A stretch of DNA of 64,000 nt from Bacillus haynesii. GTDB taxonomy: Bacteria; Bacillota; Bacilli; Bacillales; Bacillaceae. Positions 1 to 8,721 of this stretch are shown one piece after another (position 1 is the stretch's first letter; each line of letters starts with the position of its first letter). The notes beneath the pieces were generated by a model. That model did no database searches. It was not told where the DNA came from and saw nothing but the letters and a program-made list of their open reading frames with translations. A program made the position numbers and the translations under genes. Where the stretch lies: positions 186,001 to 250,000 of the forward strand of contig NZ_MRBL01000003.1 of NCBI RefSeq assembly GCF_001969855.1. The letters run 5' to 3'.

Positions 1-754
1 ATAAGGCCGGGATGTCCTTTTTCTTCACGGTGTCGACGATTTTTTTCATCTGACCGGGAGTTCCTTCATTTTCGGTATTGATTTCCCAAATATACTGCGC
101 GTCGACGCCGTAGGCCGAAGCGAAATATTTAAAAGCCCCTTCGCTTGTCACAAGGACGCGGCGCTCTTTCGGTATATCTTTAAAGCGGTTCACCGCTTCA
201 TCATGAAGCTTTTGCAGCTTGCCGATATAGGCTTCCGCGTTTTTTTCGTAGTCTTCTTTATGGTCGGGATCGTTTTTGATCAGCGCATCTCTTGCGTTTT
301 TGGCATATTGAATCCCGTTTTCTATATTGAGCCATGCATGGGGATCTTCTTGTGTTTCTTTACCTTTGGCGGTGAGGTGCTTTGGCTTGACCCCTTTGCT
401 CAGCTTGTAGACAGGGGCGTCATCACCGTCTTTTTCAGCCGTTTCCAGCAGCTTGTTAAACCAGCCGTTCCCTGTCTCCAAATTCAGGCCGTTGTAAAAG
501 ACGACATCGGCATCCGTCGTTTTTTGCACGTCTTTAGGGAGCGGATCGTATTCGTGCGGGTCTGTTCCGACAGGTACAATGCTGTATAAATCGATGTGAT
601 CCCCTCCGACTTGTTTGACGATGTCATAGAGAATGGAGTAGGTGGTAACGACCTTCAGCTTTCCGTTTTCTTCACTGCTGCTTTTCGAGGAGCAGCCGGC
701 GGCGAGAACCAGAATTAATGCCGCCGCAATGGCTAATGTTTGCTTCCATTTCAT
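1..754 (-). CDS. Manganese-type ABC transporter substrate-binding lipoprotein (partial, C-terminus outside window)
   Basis: Cluster A-I (PsaA/MntC/TroA family) metal-binding lipoprotein that would capture Mn(II), or possibly Zn/Fe, for the adjacent permease. The start codon is at 754. A hydrophobic leader ends in the lipobox LAAGC with Cys21 as the lipidation site. Family metal-ligand motifs are visible: DPHEYDP, DPHAWLN and TSEGAF. The Glu in SEGAF is typical of Mn-preferring members. The reading frame runs off the left edge, so the last ligand (Asp) is not seen. It is third in an ATPase-permease-binding protein operon, the order found in staphylococcal mntABC rather than B. subtilis mntABCD. 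Metal specificity is inferred from motifs and the operator, not shown. Confidence 0.9.
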   Translation of the reverse strand, partial: MKWKQTLAIAAALILVLAAGCSSKSSSEENGKLKVVTTYSILYDIVKQVGGDHIDLYSIVPVGTDPHEYDPLPKDVQKTTDADVVFYNGLNLETGNGWFNKLLETAEKDGDDAPVYKLSKGVKPKHLTAKGKETQEDPHAWLNIENGIQYAKNARDALIKNDPDHKEDYEKNAEAYIGKLQKLHDEAVNRFKDIPKERRVLVTSEGAFKYFASAYGVDAQYIWEINTENEGTPGQMKKIVDTVKKKDIPAL

Positions 755-781
755 ATTTTGTTTTCCCCCTTTATTTTGTGG

Positions 782-1642
782 TTATTGTTGAAGTGCTGCC
801 CGTTTTCTTCTTGATTTCACCGCTCTCCAAAGTACGCCTTGTTTCGGTGAAAACGTAAAGGAAAGTCCGAACAAAATCGTAGCCACGAGCACGATTGCTG
901 CTCCTGAGGAGAGGTTGTACGTATAGCTTAATCCAAGGCCGATGACCGCTGACAAAGCGCCGAGGAAAGCGGACAAATAGATCATCACCCACAGCCGGTC
1001 TGTCAATAAATAAGCGGTTGCGGCAGGTGTGATCAGCATCGCGACGACGAGGATAATGCCGACGGTCTGAAGCGATGCGACCGTAACCATCGTTAAAAGC
1101 GTCATTAAAAAGTAGTGGATCAGCCGGTTCGGCAAGCCGTAGACGGCCGCCATCGTCGGGTCGAAAGAGGTGATGAGCAGCTCTTTGTAAAACAAAAAGA
1201 CAGCGGTAAGAATAATGACTCCGATGACGAGCGTGATCCACATGTCGGATGAACGAACGGCCAGCACATTTCCGAATAAGATGTGGTACAGATCGCTTGA
1301 GCTTTTGACAAGCGTGATCAAAATGATCCCGACGGCGAAAAAGGCCGTGAATACGATGCCGATGGCCGAATCGTTTTTAATCCGGCTGTTTTGGCTGACA
1401 TAGCCGATTCCGAGAGCTGTCAGGATGCCCGTAAAGACGGCGCCGAAGAAAAAATTGACGCCGAGCATATAAGAGATGGCGACGCCGGGAAGAACCGCAT
1501 GTGAAATCGCATCTCCCATCAGCGCCATTCCCCTGAGAATGATAAAGCAGCCGATGACGCCGCAAATGATGCCCACCATAATCGATGTGAACAGCGATTT
1601 TTGCAGAAACGAATATTCCATCAAACCATGGATAAACTCCAT
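782..1642 (-). CDS. Metal ABC transporter permease (ABC-3 family)
   Basis: Integral membrane subunit (286 aa) of the Mn/Zn/Fe-type ABC importer, with about eight or nine hydrophobic segments. The early segment containing GCFIILRGMALMGDAISHAVLPG is the conserved ABC-3 permease signature that contacts the ATPase. Its ATG overlaps the stop of the upstream ATPase gene, so translation is probably coupled. The binding protein follows after a short gap. Only one permease gene is present, so the pore would be a homodimer, unlike the MntC/MntD pair of B. subtilis. The C-terminus is Arg/Lys-rich (SRRKRAALQQ). Long ORFs in other frames here are shadows. Confidence 0.92.
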   Translation of the reverse strand: MEFIHGLMEYSFLQKSLFTSIMVGIICGVIGCFIILRGMALMGDAISHAVLPGVAISYMLGVNFFFGAVFTGILTALGIGYVSQNSRIKNDSAIGIVFTAFFAVGIILITLVKSSSDLYHILFGNVLAVRSSDMWITLVIGVIILTAVFLFYKELLITSFDPTMAAVYGLPNRLIHYFLMTLLTMVTVASLQTVGIILVVAMLITPAATAYLLTDRLWVMIYLSAFLGALSAVIGLGLSYTYNLSSGAAIVLVATILFGLSFTFSPKQGVLWRAVKSRRKRAALQQ

Positions 1643-2394
1643 CAGATCGCACCTCTTTTCGATTGCAGGAACGGAAGCTGAGATTCGTAGGCTTTCATCA
1701 TCACGTCGGGATTGAGGATGTCGGAGACAGGGCCTTTTTGAATCAGCTCTTTGTTCAGCAAAATTAATTCATTGAAGTAGCTGTCCGCTTTGCTCAAATC
1801 GTGATGGACGACAAGAGCGGTCTTTCCTTCATCACGAAGTTCCTTTAAGATGCTGACGATCATTTCTTCGCTCGTCACATCAATTCCGACGAACGGTTCG
1901 TCAAGACAGAACAGCTCTGCTTTTTGGGCGAGCGCCCGGGCGAGAAAAACGCGCTGCTGCTGTCCGCCTGACAATTCACCGATCTGACGCTTGGCATATG
2001 CAGCCATCCCGACTTTTTCAAGGCAGTGATATGCCCAGTCTTTATCGCGTTTTTTCGGACGTCTGAAAAGGCCGAGTTCAGGATACGTGCCGAGGATGAC
2101 GGTGTCGAGGACATTGATCGGGAACGTCCAATCCATATCATTCCTTTGCGGAACATAGGCGATTTGCTTGCGTACATCTTTGAGCGGTTTTCCCAGCAGA
2201 CGGACATCGCCTTTATCTTTTGGAATCAATTGGAGCATGGATTTTAACAGCGTTGATTTTCCTGCGCCGTTGGGTCCGATAATGCCCGCCATCATTCCTT
2301 GATCGAGCGAGAAATTGATATTGCGGAGCGCTTCTGCGCCGTGATAAGAAACATATAAATCTTTTACGGTAATTGCGGGTTTCATAGCGTTCAT
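1642..2394 (-). CDS. Metal ABC transporter ATP-binding protein
   Basis: Cytoplasmic ATPase (250 aa) energising the metal importer. Walker A GPNGAGKST is at residues 40-48, the Q-loop lies in AYVPQRNDMDW, the signature LSGGQQQRV is near residue 140, Walker B is in FCLDEPFVGID, and the switch His is in VVHHDLS. Length is typical of the MntB/PsaB/ZnuC group. It is the first gene of the operon, started at an ATG preceded by AAAGGGG; a second in-frame ATG three codons on is a weaker alternative. The 5' region carries a good sigma-A promoter and two MntR-like boxes, so manganese repression is inferred. Confidence 0.92.
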   Translation of the reverse strand: MNAMKPAITVKDLYVSYHGAEALRNINFSLDQGMMAGIIGPNGAGKSTLLKSMLQLIPKDKGDVRLLGKPLKDVRKQIAYVPQRNDMDWTFPINVLDTVILGTYPELGLFRRPKKRDKDWAYHCLEKVGMAAYAKRQIGELSGGQQQRVFLARALAQKAELFCLDEPFVGIDVTSEEMIVSILKELRDEGKTALVVHHDLSKADSYFNELILLNKELIQKGPVSDILNPDVMMKAYESQLPFLQSKRGAI

Positions 2395-2458
2395 TAACCC
2401 CTTTCTATGTCTATATGAAAGTTAACCTGCATACAATATTTTTGTTTCGGTAATTTTT

Positions 2459-2493
2459 TGTTACCTAAAGACATTTTTTTTACCTAATGCAAC
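2459..2493 (-). promoter_or_regulatory. Tandem MntR-like operator boxes
   Basis: Read on the minus strand, 2493-2478 is GTTGCATTAGGTAAAA and 2474-2459 is ATGTCTTTAGGTAACA. The first matches 12 of 16 positions of the B. subtilis mntA MntR site as I recall it (TTTGCATGAGGGAAAC). Both share the core TTAGGTAA. They lie just downstream of the -10 element, where binding would block transcription. The match is by eye. Confidence 0.55.
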
Positions 2494-2503
2494 TTTTGAT
2501 TGA

Positions 2504-2532
2504 ATTCTAATATATCATTCCTAAATTGTAAA
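2504..2532 (-). promoter_or_regulatory. Sigma-A promoter of the metal ABC operon
   Basis: On the minus strand TTTACA (2532-2527) is followed after exactly 17 bp by TAGAAT (2509-2504). The start site would fall near 2497, just before the MntR-like boxes, about 100 nt upstream of the ATPase start codon. Confidence 0.6.
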
Positions 2533-2547
2533 GCGCTAAAATTGCTG

Positions 2548-2586
2548 AAAAACGGTAAAAGCCATGCAGATCAAGCTGCATGGCTT
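2548..2586 (-). terminator. Terminator of the GH3/GH31/ABC operon
   Basis: A perfect 12-bp stem (AAAGCCATGCAG / CTGCATGGCTTT) with a 6-nt loop lies just after the GH3 stop codon. On the minus strand it is followed by a T-rich run interrupted by ACCG. Confidence 0.75.
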
Positions 2587-2610
2587 TAAAAAAATTTCTT
2601 CTTTGCCGGT

Positions 2611-5553
2611 TTATCGTTCAAATTGAAACGCATCGATTGCAACTTTCCCTTTAAAGACAAAATAGACGCGGTGGGGGCCTGCCGATTTGCGGACGGAAAC
2701 TTTTACTGTTTTCCAGTTTTGCAATCCGGATGTGTCAGGCACTTTTAACGAACCGATTTGCTTTCCTTTTTGAGGATGGTCGAGGAAGATGCCGATTTCG
2801 CCGCCGCCGCTGCTTGCAACCTTTGCTTTTATCCTTTTTTCGCCTTTGAAGCGGACATCATGGAAGGCGATCCACGCGTTTGTTGTACTGTTTTTTACCG
2901 CATCGCCGCCGTATTTGGATTCTTCGGTGATGAGCACGCCTTTGTAGTCGTCGTAGTTTTCAGCGTTTGTCTGCCGGCGCAAGTTCCGTTCCCGAATCGT
3001 GTCACCCTGGACGAAAATCCGCTTTGTCTTGCGGATGTCCGCCGACGAGCTGCCGACCGATATTTTGTAAGTCCCTCTTTCAACGGCAAATGTTTCTCTC
3101 GTCACATCCCAAAAGGCAAGGTCTGTCTGTTTCAGCTTGAATGTCACGGTTTTCGTTTCTTTCGGTGCCAGCTCAACCCGCTGAAAATCTTTCAGGTCCA
3201 GATTCGGTTGTTTAACACGCGTTTTAAATAGTGGAGAAGTATAGAGCTGAACGACTTCATCCCCTTTTCTTCCGCCTGTATTGGTGACGTTGACGCTGAT
3301 CGTGACAGATCCGTCTTTTTTGATGCTGTCAGAGGAAACGTTTAAACCGCTGTAGCGGAACGCTGTATAGGATAACCCGTGGCCGAACGGATACAGCGGC
3401 CTGCCATCGAAATATTTATAGGTTCTTTTCCCTTTGATGATATCGTAATTCATCATATCCGGCAGTTCTTTGACTGAGGTGTGCCAAGTTTGCGTCAGCC
3501 GTCCGCCCGGATTTTCATCTCCAAAGAGAATGTCCGCCAATGCGCTTCCCGCCTCCTGGCCTCCGTGAGCGGAATATATGATCGCAGGAATGTGCGCTTT
3601 TGCCCAGTTGAGAGCGAACGGATAGCTGCTCGTTACGACAAGCACCGTATTTGGATTGGCTTTAGAAACAGCTTTCAGCAGATTTTCCTGGGCCGGAGGG
3701 AGTGTAATGTCTTTCCGGTCTTCGGTTTCCCGGCCGTTGATGTAAGGATTGTTGCCGACAAACAAGACGGCTTTGTCCGCGGCTTTTGCCAGCCGAACCG
3801 CTTCATCCGTACCGCTCTTGATGATCGTCTTTGAAAACTTTTCCGCTGTAGTTGCCGGCTTTTCGGCGGCGGCTGTTAACGTCCCGTCTTTACCGGCGGT
3901 GAGATATTTGCCGTTTGCCGTATTTTTGATGGCAAATGTCCCGTCAGACTGCTGTTCAAACTGAAAAGTTTCTTTGACGGTCCAGCCGTTCGGCTGTTTC
4001 TGATCAGCGATCAGCCGGTCGTCATCCTGAAGCGAGACATAGAGACCGTTCGCTTGGGCGCGGAGGGTGAAGATGCTTTCTCCCCAATCCGCCGCATCGA
4101 ATGCCGCGCTTTTCTCAAGCTTATCAGCCGCTGCTGTAAGCGGTTGTTTGCCGTCCCGGCCTGCAGTTACAAACTTTCCGGTCAGCGCGGATTTGAAGCC
4201 GCATTGTTCCAGACCTTCGGCAAAGGAGACGCGGTCTTTGCCGATTTTGTCCGCGATTCCGTCAAGCGGGGTTTTCCGATATGGCATCGTTCCGCTGTAC
4301 CAATCTTCGTAAAGCGTATTTCCGAACGGGCCGATGACTGCAATGCTTTCATGCTTCCGGGCATTAAAGGGAAGCAGATCCCGGTCGTTTTTCAGTAAAA
4401 CGATGGCTTTTTCAGCCGCTTTTTTCGCCAGCTGCTGATGCTTTGGACTGTTGATGACGTCATCTGTCAGGCGGCTGTACGGATTGAGTTCGTCCGGATC
4501 GAATTCGCCCGTGCGAAAACGGATGCTGAACGTGTTGGCCAAGGCTTGATCGAGGTCTTTTTCAGAAATAAGGCCTTGCTTTAAGGCGCCGGTTAAGGCG
4601 TTTTTCGTCAGCTCGGGATTTTCTCCCTGATCCGTAAAGTTGTCAATGCCGGCTTTTACCGCATGGGCATGCGCTTTTTCGTGTCTGTCATAATACTTGT
4701 GGTCATTGACGATTCCTGAAGGATCAAAGGCATCGCTGACGATGAAGAAATCGTCTCCGGCCCATTTTCGTTTAACTGTGCTGTTGAGCAGCGGGCTCAA
4801 AATGGCCGGTTTATCGTTGACAGAATTGTAGGCTGGCATCAGACTGTATGCGGCTTTTGCGGAAATTGCCGTTTCGAAGGGCTTCAAATAATACTCGCGC
4901 ATGTTCCTGGGATCAATGCTTGAGGAGCTGAATCCCCGGTCTGTTTCGTTGTTATAGCCAAGAAAATGCTTTAAGGTTGGAACTGTTTTCAAATAGAAGG
5001 GATGATCGCCCCTTAAACCTGAGGCATAGGCGGTTGCTATTTCCCCGGTTAAAAAAGGGTCTTCGGAATAGCCCTCTTCATTTCTTCCCCACCTTGGATC
5101 ACGCAGCAGATCGACGACCGGCGCCCAGACGTTGACGCCGTTTGCCGCAGGATCAAGGTGGTGGAAGCCGCGGACTTCATCACCGACCGCCGAGCCGATT
5201 TGTTTGATCAAAGAGCGGTCCCATGTGTGCGCGAGCCCGACAGCCTGCGGGAAAACGGTCGCTTCCCCAAGCCAGGCGACGCCGTGAAGCGCTTCTGTGC
5301 CCGTTTTAAAAGCGTGAATATCCAGCCGGGGAATGGCGGGCTGATATTGATGCATCAGTGACACTTTTTCCTCAAGGGTCAGCCGTGAAAGCAAGTCGCT
5401 GACCCTTTTTTTTACAGGGAGACCGGGATCTTGAAAGGGATACTCATATTTATCAGCCTGAGTTTTAGCGGCGGCGGGCGGCGGATTGAAAGCGGCGGCG
5501 GAAAGGATCGTGCACATTGCAGCCAACATGATGATGCGGACCGTTTTCAGCAT
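2611..5553 (-). CDS. Exported GH3 beta-glycosidase with beta-trefoil-like insert and C-terminal CBM6-like module
   Basis: Secreted or envelope glycosidase (980 aa from ATG 5553, which has AAGGAG at 8 nt spacing) with an N-terminal signal peptide. The GH3 N-domain carries the nucleophile motif VSDAFD (Asp274). The GH3 C-domain includes NGRETEDRKDITLPPAQ, where the acid/base region lies. The C-domain is interrupted at about 475-590 by a segment with two fascin/ricin-like repeats (ANGLYVSLQDDD, ANGKYLTAGKDG), in the place where many GH3 beta-xylosidases carry PA14. An FnIII-like domain and a CBM6-like end (about 865-980) follow. It is last in the operon after the alpha-xylosidase. Beta-glucosidase or beta-xylosidase activity is inferred; the substrate is unproven. 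Confidence 0.85.
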   Translation of the reverse strand: MLKTVRIIMLAAMCTILSAAAFNPPPAAAKTQADKYEYPFQDPGLPVKKRVSDLLSRLTLEEKVSLMHQYQPAIPRLDIHAFKTGTEALHGVAWLGEATVFPQAVGLAHTWDRSLIKQIGSAVGDEVRGFHHLDPAANGVNVWAPVVDLLRDPRWGRNEEGYSEDPFLTGEIATAYASGLRGDHPFYLKTVPTLKHFLGYNNETDRGFSSSSIDPRNMREYYLKPFETAISAKAAYSLMPAYNSVNDKPAILSPLLNSTVKRKWAGDDFFIVSDAFDPSGIVNDHKYYDRHEKAHAHAVKAGIDNFTDQGENPELTKNALTGALKQGLISEKDLDQALANTFSIRFRTGEFDPDELNPYSRLTDDVINSPKHQQLAKKAAEKAIVLLKNDRDLLPFNARKHESIAVIGPFGNTLYEDWYSGTMPYRKTPLDGIADKIGKDRVSFAEGLEQCGFKSALTGKFVTAGRDGKQPLTAAADKLEKSAAFDAADWGESIFTLRAQANGLYVSLQDDDRLIADQKQPNGWTVKETFQFEQQSDGTFAIKNTANGKYLTAGKDGTLTAAAEKPATTAEKFSKTIIKSGTDEAVRLAKAADKAVLFVGNNPYINGRETEDRKDITLPPAQENLLKAVSKANPNTVLVVTSSYPFALNWAKAHIPAIIYSAHGGQEAGSALADILFGDENPGGRLTQTWHTSVKELPDMMNYDIIKGKRTYKYFDGRPLYPFGHGLSYTAFRYSGLNVSSDSIKKDGSVTISVNVTNTGGRKGDEVVQLYTSPLFKTRVKQPNLDLKDFQRVELAPKETKTVTFKLKQTDLAFWDVTRETFAVERGTYKISVGSSSADIRKTKRIFVQGDTIRERNLRRQTNAENYDDYKGVLITEESKYGGDAVKNSTTNAWIAFHDVRFKGEKRIKAKVASSGGGEIGIFLDHPQKGKQIGSLKVPDTSGLQNWKTVKVSVRKSAGPHRVYFVFKGKVAIDAFQFER

Positions 5554-5568
5554 CCTGATCACTCCTTT

Positions 5569-7878
5569 TTAGAAAAAAATGAAGACATCCCGTTCTTTTT
5601 CTTTTGGCTGAATCGCTGTTCCCTCCTGAAGCGCTTCCGCTGCTCCATTAATAACCGAGGTAACAGAAAGACCGCGGATGAGCAGCTTCCATTTCTTTTG
5701 GACGCCTGTTGTTTTCACGGTAATCGTATTTTGATGCCGTGAAGCTCTGACTGTCATTGCTTCGCACTTTTCATTGTAAATCGTCTGTTCGGCTGAGCAG
5801 CCGTCTTTTAATTGGTAAAGGCAGAACGTCACATCGTCGAGATAATCATAATCAGGTCGCCCGGATTCCTGCCCGAGCGGCAGCAGCGTGTTTTCCCTGA
5901 CGAATAGGGGAAGCCCCATATAACCGTACTGTTCTTCTTTCCATTCTCCGCCTTCCGTCTCTTTTCCCGTCAAAAGGTGTGTCCAGATGCCTTTTGGCAA
6001 ATAATAACGGACAGCGCCGTCTTCCTGAAAAACGGGAGCAACGAGCAGCCTTCCGCCGAGCATGTACTGTCTGTCAAGCCAGTGGCAAGTGTTGTCCCCT
6101 GGAAATTCGAGGAGCATCGCCCGCATCATCGGAATGCCTTCAGCGTGCGCTTCATATGCAGAGGCGTACAAATAAGGCATCAGCCTGTGCTTCAGTTTGA
6201 CAAAATACCGCATGACATCGGCTGCTTCTTCGTCAAACAGCCACGGAACGCGGTATGATTCGCTCCCGTGCAGGCGGCTGTGCGTCGACAAGAGGCCGAA
6301 TGCGGTCCAGCGCTTATACAAATCGGCTGTTGCCGTGCTTTCAAATCCGCCGATATCGTGGCTCCAGAAGCCGAAGCCTGAAAGGGAAAGTGACAGGCCG
6401 CCGCGAAGGCTTTCAGCCATTGAATCATAGCTGGCAAAACAATCCCCGCCCCAGTGTACGGGAAATTGCTGGCCGCCGGCCGTCGCCGATCTTGCAAACA
6501 CGACTGCTTCCCGTTCGCCGCGCTTTTGCTTCAACAGGTCAAATACGGTTTTGTTGTATAAAAAAGAATAATAATTGTGCATTCTCTCGGGGTCTGATCC
6601 ATCAAAGTAGACCGCGTCTCTCGGAATCCGTTCTCCGAAATCGGTCTTAAAGCAGTCAACCCCCATGTCGAGCAGGCTTTCAAGCTTTGAACAATACCAG
6701 TCACGCGCTTTTTTATTGGTGAAGTCGACGATTGCCATTCCGGCCTGCCACCGGTCCCACTGCCACACATCCCCCCGGCTGTTTTTTAAGAAGTAGCCGT
6801 TTTCTTTTCCTTCCTGAAAAAGCTTCGATTTTTGAGCGATATAAGGATTGATCCAGACGCATATTTTCAGGCCTTTTTCTTTCAGGCGGCTGAGCATGGC
6901 TTCAGGCTGCTTAAAAAATCGTTCATCCCATTCGAAGTTGCACCATTCAAATTCTTTCATCCAGAAGCAGTCAAAATGAAACACGCTGAGCGGGATGCCG
7001 CGTTCAGTCATTCCGTCGATGAAGCGGGTCACGGTCTCCTCAGAATAGTCGGTTGTGAACGATGTTGACAGCCAGAGGCCGAAAGACCAGGCCGGGGGAA
7101 GCGCCGGTTTTCCCGTTAACGCCGCATAGCGTTTCAAAACATCTTTTGGTTCGGCGCCGCTGATGACAAAATAGTCAAGCGATTCTCCTTCGACCGAAAA
7201 CTGCGCTTTGGATACGACTTCAGAACCGATTTCATATGAGACGAGCTCGGGATGATTGACAAAAACACCGTACCCCTTGTTTGACAAATAGAACGGCACA
7301 TTTTTATACGCCTGCTCCGTGCTTGTTCCGCCGTCCTGATTCCAGATGTCTACGGTTTGGCCGTTTTTCACGAATGCCGTAAAACGCTCGCCGAGGCCGT
7401 AGATCAATTCGCCGACTCCGATGTTGAGCTGTTCCCTCATAAAGGTGCGCCCGTCATCGCTCGTGATATAGGCGAGGCTGTTCGATTCGCTTGCGGTCAG
7501 GCTCTGTCCATCACGTGAAAAATGGTAGCCCCAACCGTTTTTGCTCACTTCGACGCACAGACCGCCGCTTTGGAAGGTCAACGCATCATCGTGTTCGGAG
7601 ATGACCGGTTCAACGTCTGTCATATGCAGCTGAAAGTCGGGTTTCCGAGGCGTTTCCCCTTGAAAATGGAACACTTGCACACGGATCACGTCTTCAAGGG
7701 GACTCGAAAATCTGACGGTGAGCATGCGGGTGTCCAGCGTGTCCCCGCGCTTTTGAATCGCTTTGACAGGCCCGTATACAGTCAATGATTGCTGATCAAT
7801 CCTTCGGTCGTAGGCTTCTTTTGGCGTGTTGATGTGATATCCTTCGCGCGTCAGCCAGTAGCCGTCTGAAAATTTCAT
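5569..7878 (-). CDS. GH31 alpha-xylosidase (YicI/XylS type)
   Basis: Intracellular GH31 enzyme of 769 aa, close to the 772 aa of E. coli YicI, hydrolysing alpha-1,6-linked xylose such as isoprimeverose from xyloglucan. The N-terminus MKFSDGYWL parallels YicI MKISDGNWL. The catalytic nucleophile sits in KTDFGERIP (Asp413), a motif diagnostic of alpha-xylosidases rather than alpha-glucosidases. There is no signal peptide, so the substrate is imported first. The start at ATG 7878 is preferred over an upstream GTG because GAAAGGGTG precedes it at a good distance. It sits between the ABC permease and the GH3 gene with short gaps, so co-transcription is likely. Confidence 0.9.
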   Translation of the reverse strand: MKFSDGYWLTREGYHINTPKEAYDRRIDQQSLTVYGPVKAIQKRGDTLDTRMLTVRFSSPLEDVIRVQVFHFQGETPRKPDFQLHMTDVEPVISEHDDALTFQSGGLCVEVSKNGWGYHFSRDGQSLTASESNSLAYITSDDGRTFMREQLNIGVGELIYGLGERFTAFVKNGQTVDIWNQDGGTSTEQAYKNVPFYLSNKGYGVFVNHPELVSYEIGSEVVSKAQFSVEGESLDYFVISGAEPKDVLKRYAALTGKPALPPAWSFGLWLSTSFTTDYSEETVTRFIDGMTERGIPLSVFHFDCFWMKEFEWCNFEWDERFFKQPEAMLSRLKEKGLKICVWINPYIAQKSKLFQEGKENGYFLKNSRGDVWQWDRWQAGMAIVDFTNKKARDWYCSKLESLLDMGVDCFKTDFGERIPRDAVYFDGSDPERMHNYYSFLYNKTVFDLLKQKRGEREAVVFARSATAGGQQFPVHWGGDCFASYDSMAESLRGGLSLSLSGFGFWSHDIGGFESTATADLYKRWTAFGLLSTHSRLHGSESYRVPWLFDEEAADVMRYFVKLKHRLMPYLYASAYEAHAEGIPMMRAMLLEFPGDNTCHWLDRQYMLGGRLLVAPVFQEDGAVRYYLPKGIWTHLLTGKETEGGEWKEEQYGYMGLPLFVRENTLLPLGQESGRPDYDYLDDVTFCLYQLKDGCSAEQTIYNEKCEAMTVRASRHQNTITVKTTGVQKKWKLLIRGLSVTSVINGAAEALQEGTAIQPKEKERDVFIFF

Positions 7879-7899
7879 GATCGAAAGCACCCTTTCTTT

Positions 7900-8721
7900 T
7901 TACTTGATGGATCCGCTGATAAGTCCTTTCACAAGCTGCTTTTGAAGCAGTATAAAAATGATGATGACAGGCAGAACCGATAAAACGGCAAATGCCATCA
8001 GATCATTCCACTGGATTCCGTATTGGCTGATCACATTGTAAATGCCGGCCGTCAGCGGCCACAGCTCCTGATTTCGGTTGAATGTCATGCTGTAAATCAA
8101 ATCTCCCCATGTGAAAAAGAAGGAAACCGCTCCGCTGACGGCAATCCCGGGTCCGCTGATAGGCAAAATGATGCGGATGAATGCGGTAAAACGGCTGCAG
8201 CCGTCGATTTTGGCCGCATCCTCAAGATCCTTGGGGATTCCGAGAAAAAAGGTTCTGAGCATTAAAACCGAAAAAGGAACACCAAGCGTTGCCCCCGTCA
8301 AAATCGGTCCGATGTACGTATTTAATATGTTCAGTTGATTAAAGGCGATAAACAGCGGGGTCAAAACAACGGTGGCAGGCAGCATTTGCGTGATGAGAAA
8401 CAGTAAAATGAACATTTTTTTGCCCTTGATCCGAAAGCGCGCCAAGCCGTAAGCTGAAGGAACGGCCAATATGAGAACAATGACGGCAGCCGCCCCGGAA
8501 ATCAGCAGGCTGTTCAAAAAGTATCCGGCGATGCCTGAAGTGAACACAGCTTCAAAACCGGCCGTCCGGAATGACTCAGGCCATAATAAAGGCGGTGTTT
8601 TAAACAATTCTGCATCGCTTTTGAAAGCCGTGGCGATCATCCAGTAAACGGGGAATAAAAAGCCGGCCGTAATGAGGACGCCAATGATGTTAAAGAGCCA
8701 TTCCTTTTGCTTCGTTTTCAT
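7900..8721 (-). CDS. Sugar ABC transporter permease (MalG type)
   Basis: Inner permease subunit (273 aa) of a CUT1 carbohydrate importer, with six predicted membrane segments. The EAA loop that docks the ATPase is visible as DLEDAAKIDGCSRFTAFIRI near residues 160-180. Its start overlaps the stop of the partner permease by 4 nt. No ATPase is encoded in the operon, so a shared MsmX-type ATPase elsewhere would be needed, as is usual for Bacillus CUT1 systems. The probable cargo is an alpha-xylosylated oligosaccharide, inferred from the neighbouring GH31 gene. Confidence 0.9.
   Translation of the reverse strand: MKTKQKEWLFNIIGVLITAGFLFPVYWMIATAFKSDAELFKTPPLLWPESFRTAGFEAVFTSGIAGYFLNSLLISGAAAVIVLILAVPSAYGLARFRIKGKKMFILLFLITQMLPATVVLTPLFIAFNQLNILNTYIGPILTGATLGVPFSVLMLRTFFLGIPKDLEDAAKIDGCSRFTAFIRIILPISGPGIAVSGAVSFFFTWGDLIYSMTFNRNQELWPLTAGIYNVISQYGIQWNDLMAFAVLSVLPVIIIFILLQKQLVKGLISGSIK

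Noticed and set aside
771-1241. Long ORF overlapping the metal permease in another frame
   Set aside because: It lies wholly inside a well-conserved ABC-3 permease gene and shows low-complexity Arg/His-rich sequence typical of a shadow frame.
2758-3231. Plus-strand ORF of 157 codons inside the GH3 gene
   Set aside because: Antisense shadow of an intact glycosidase; no ribosome site and no recognisable domain.
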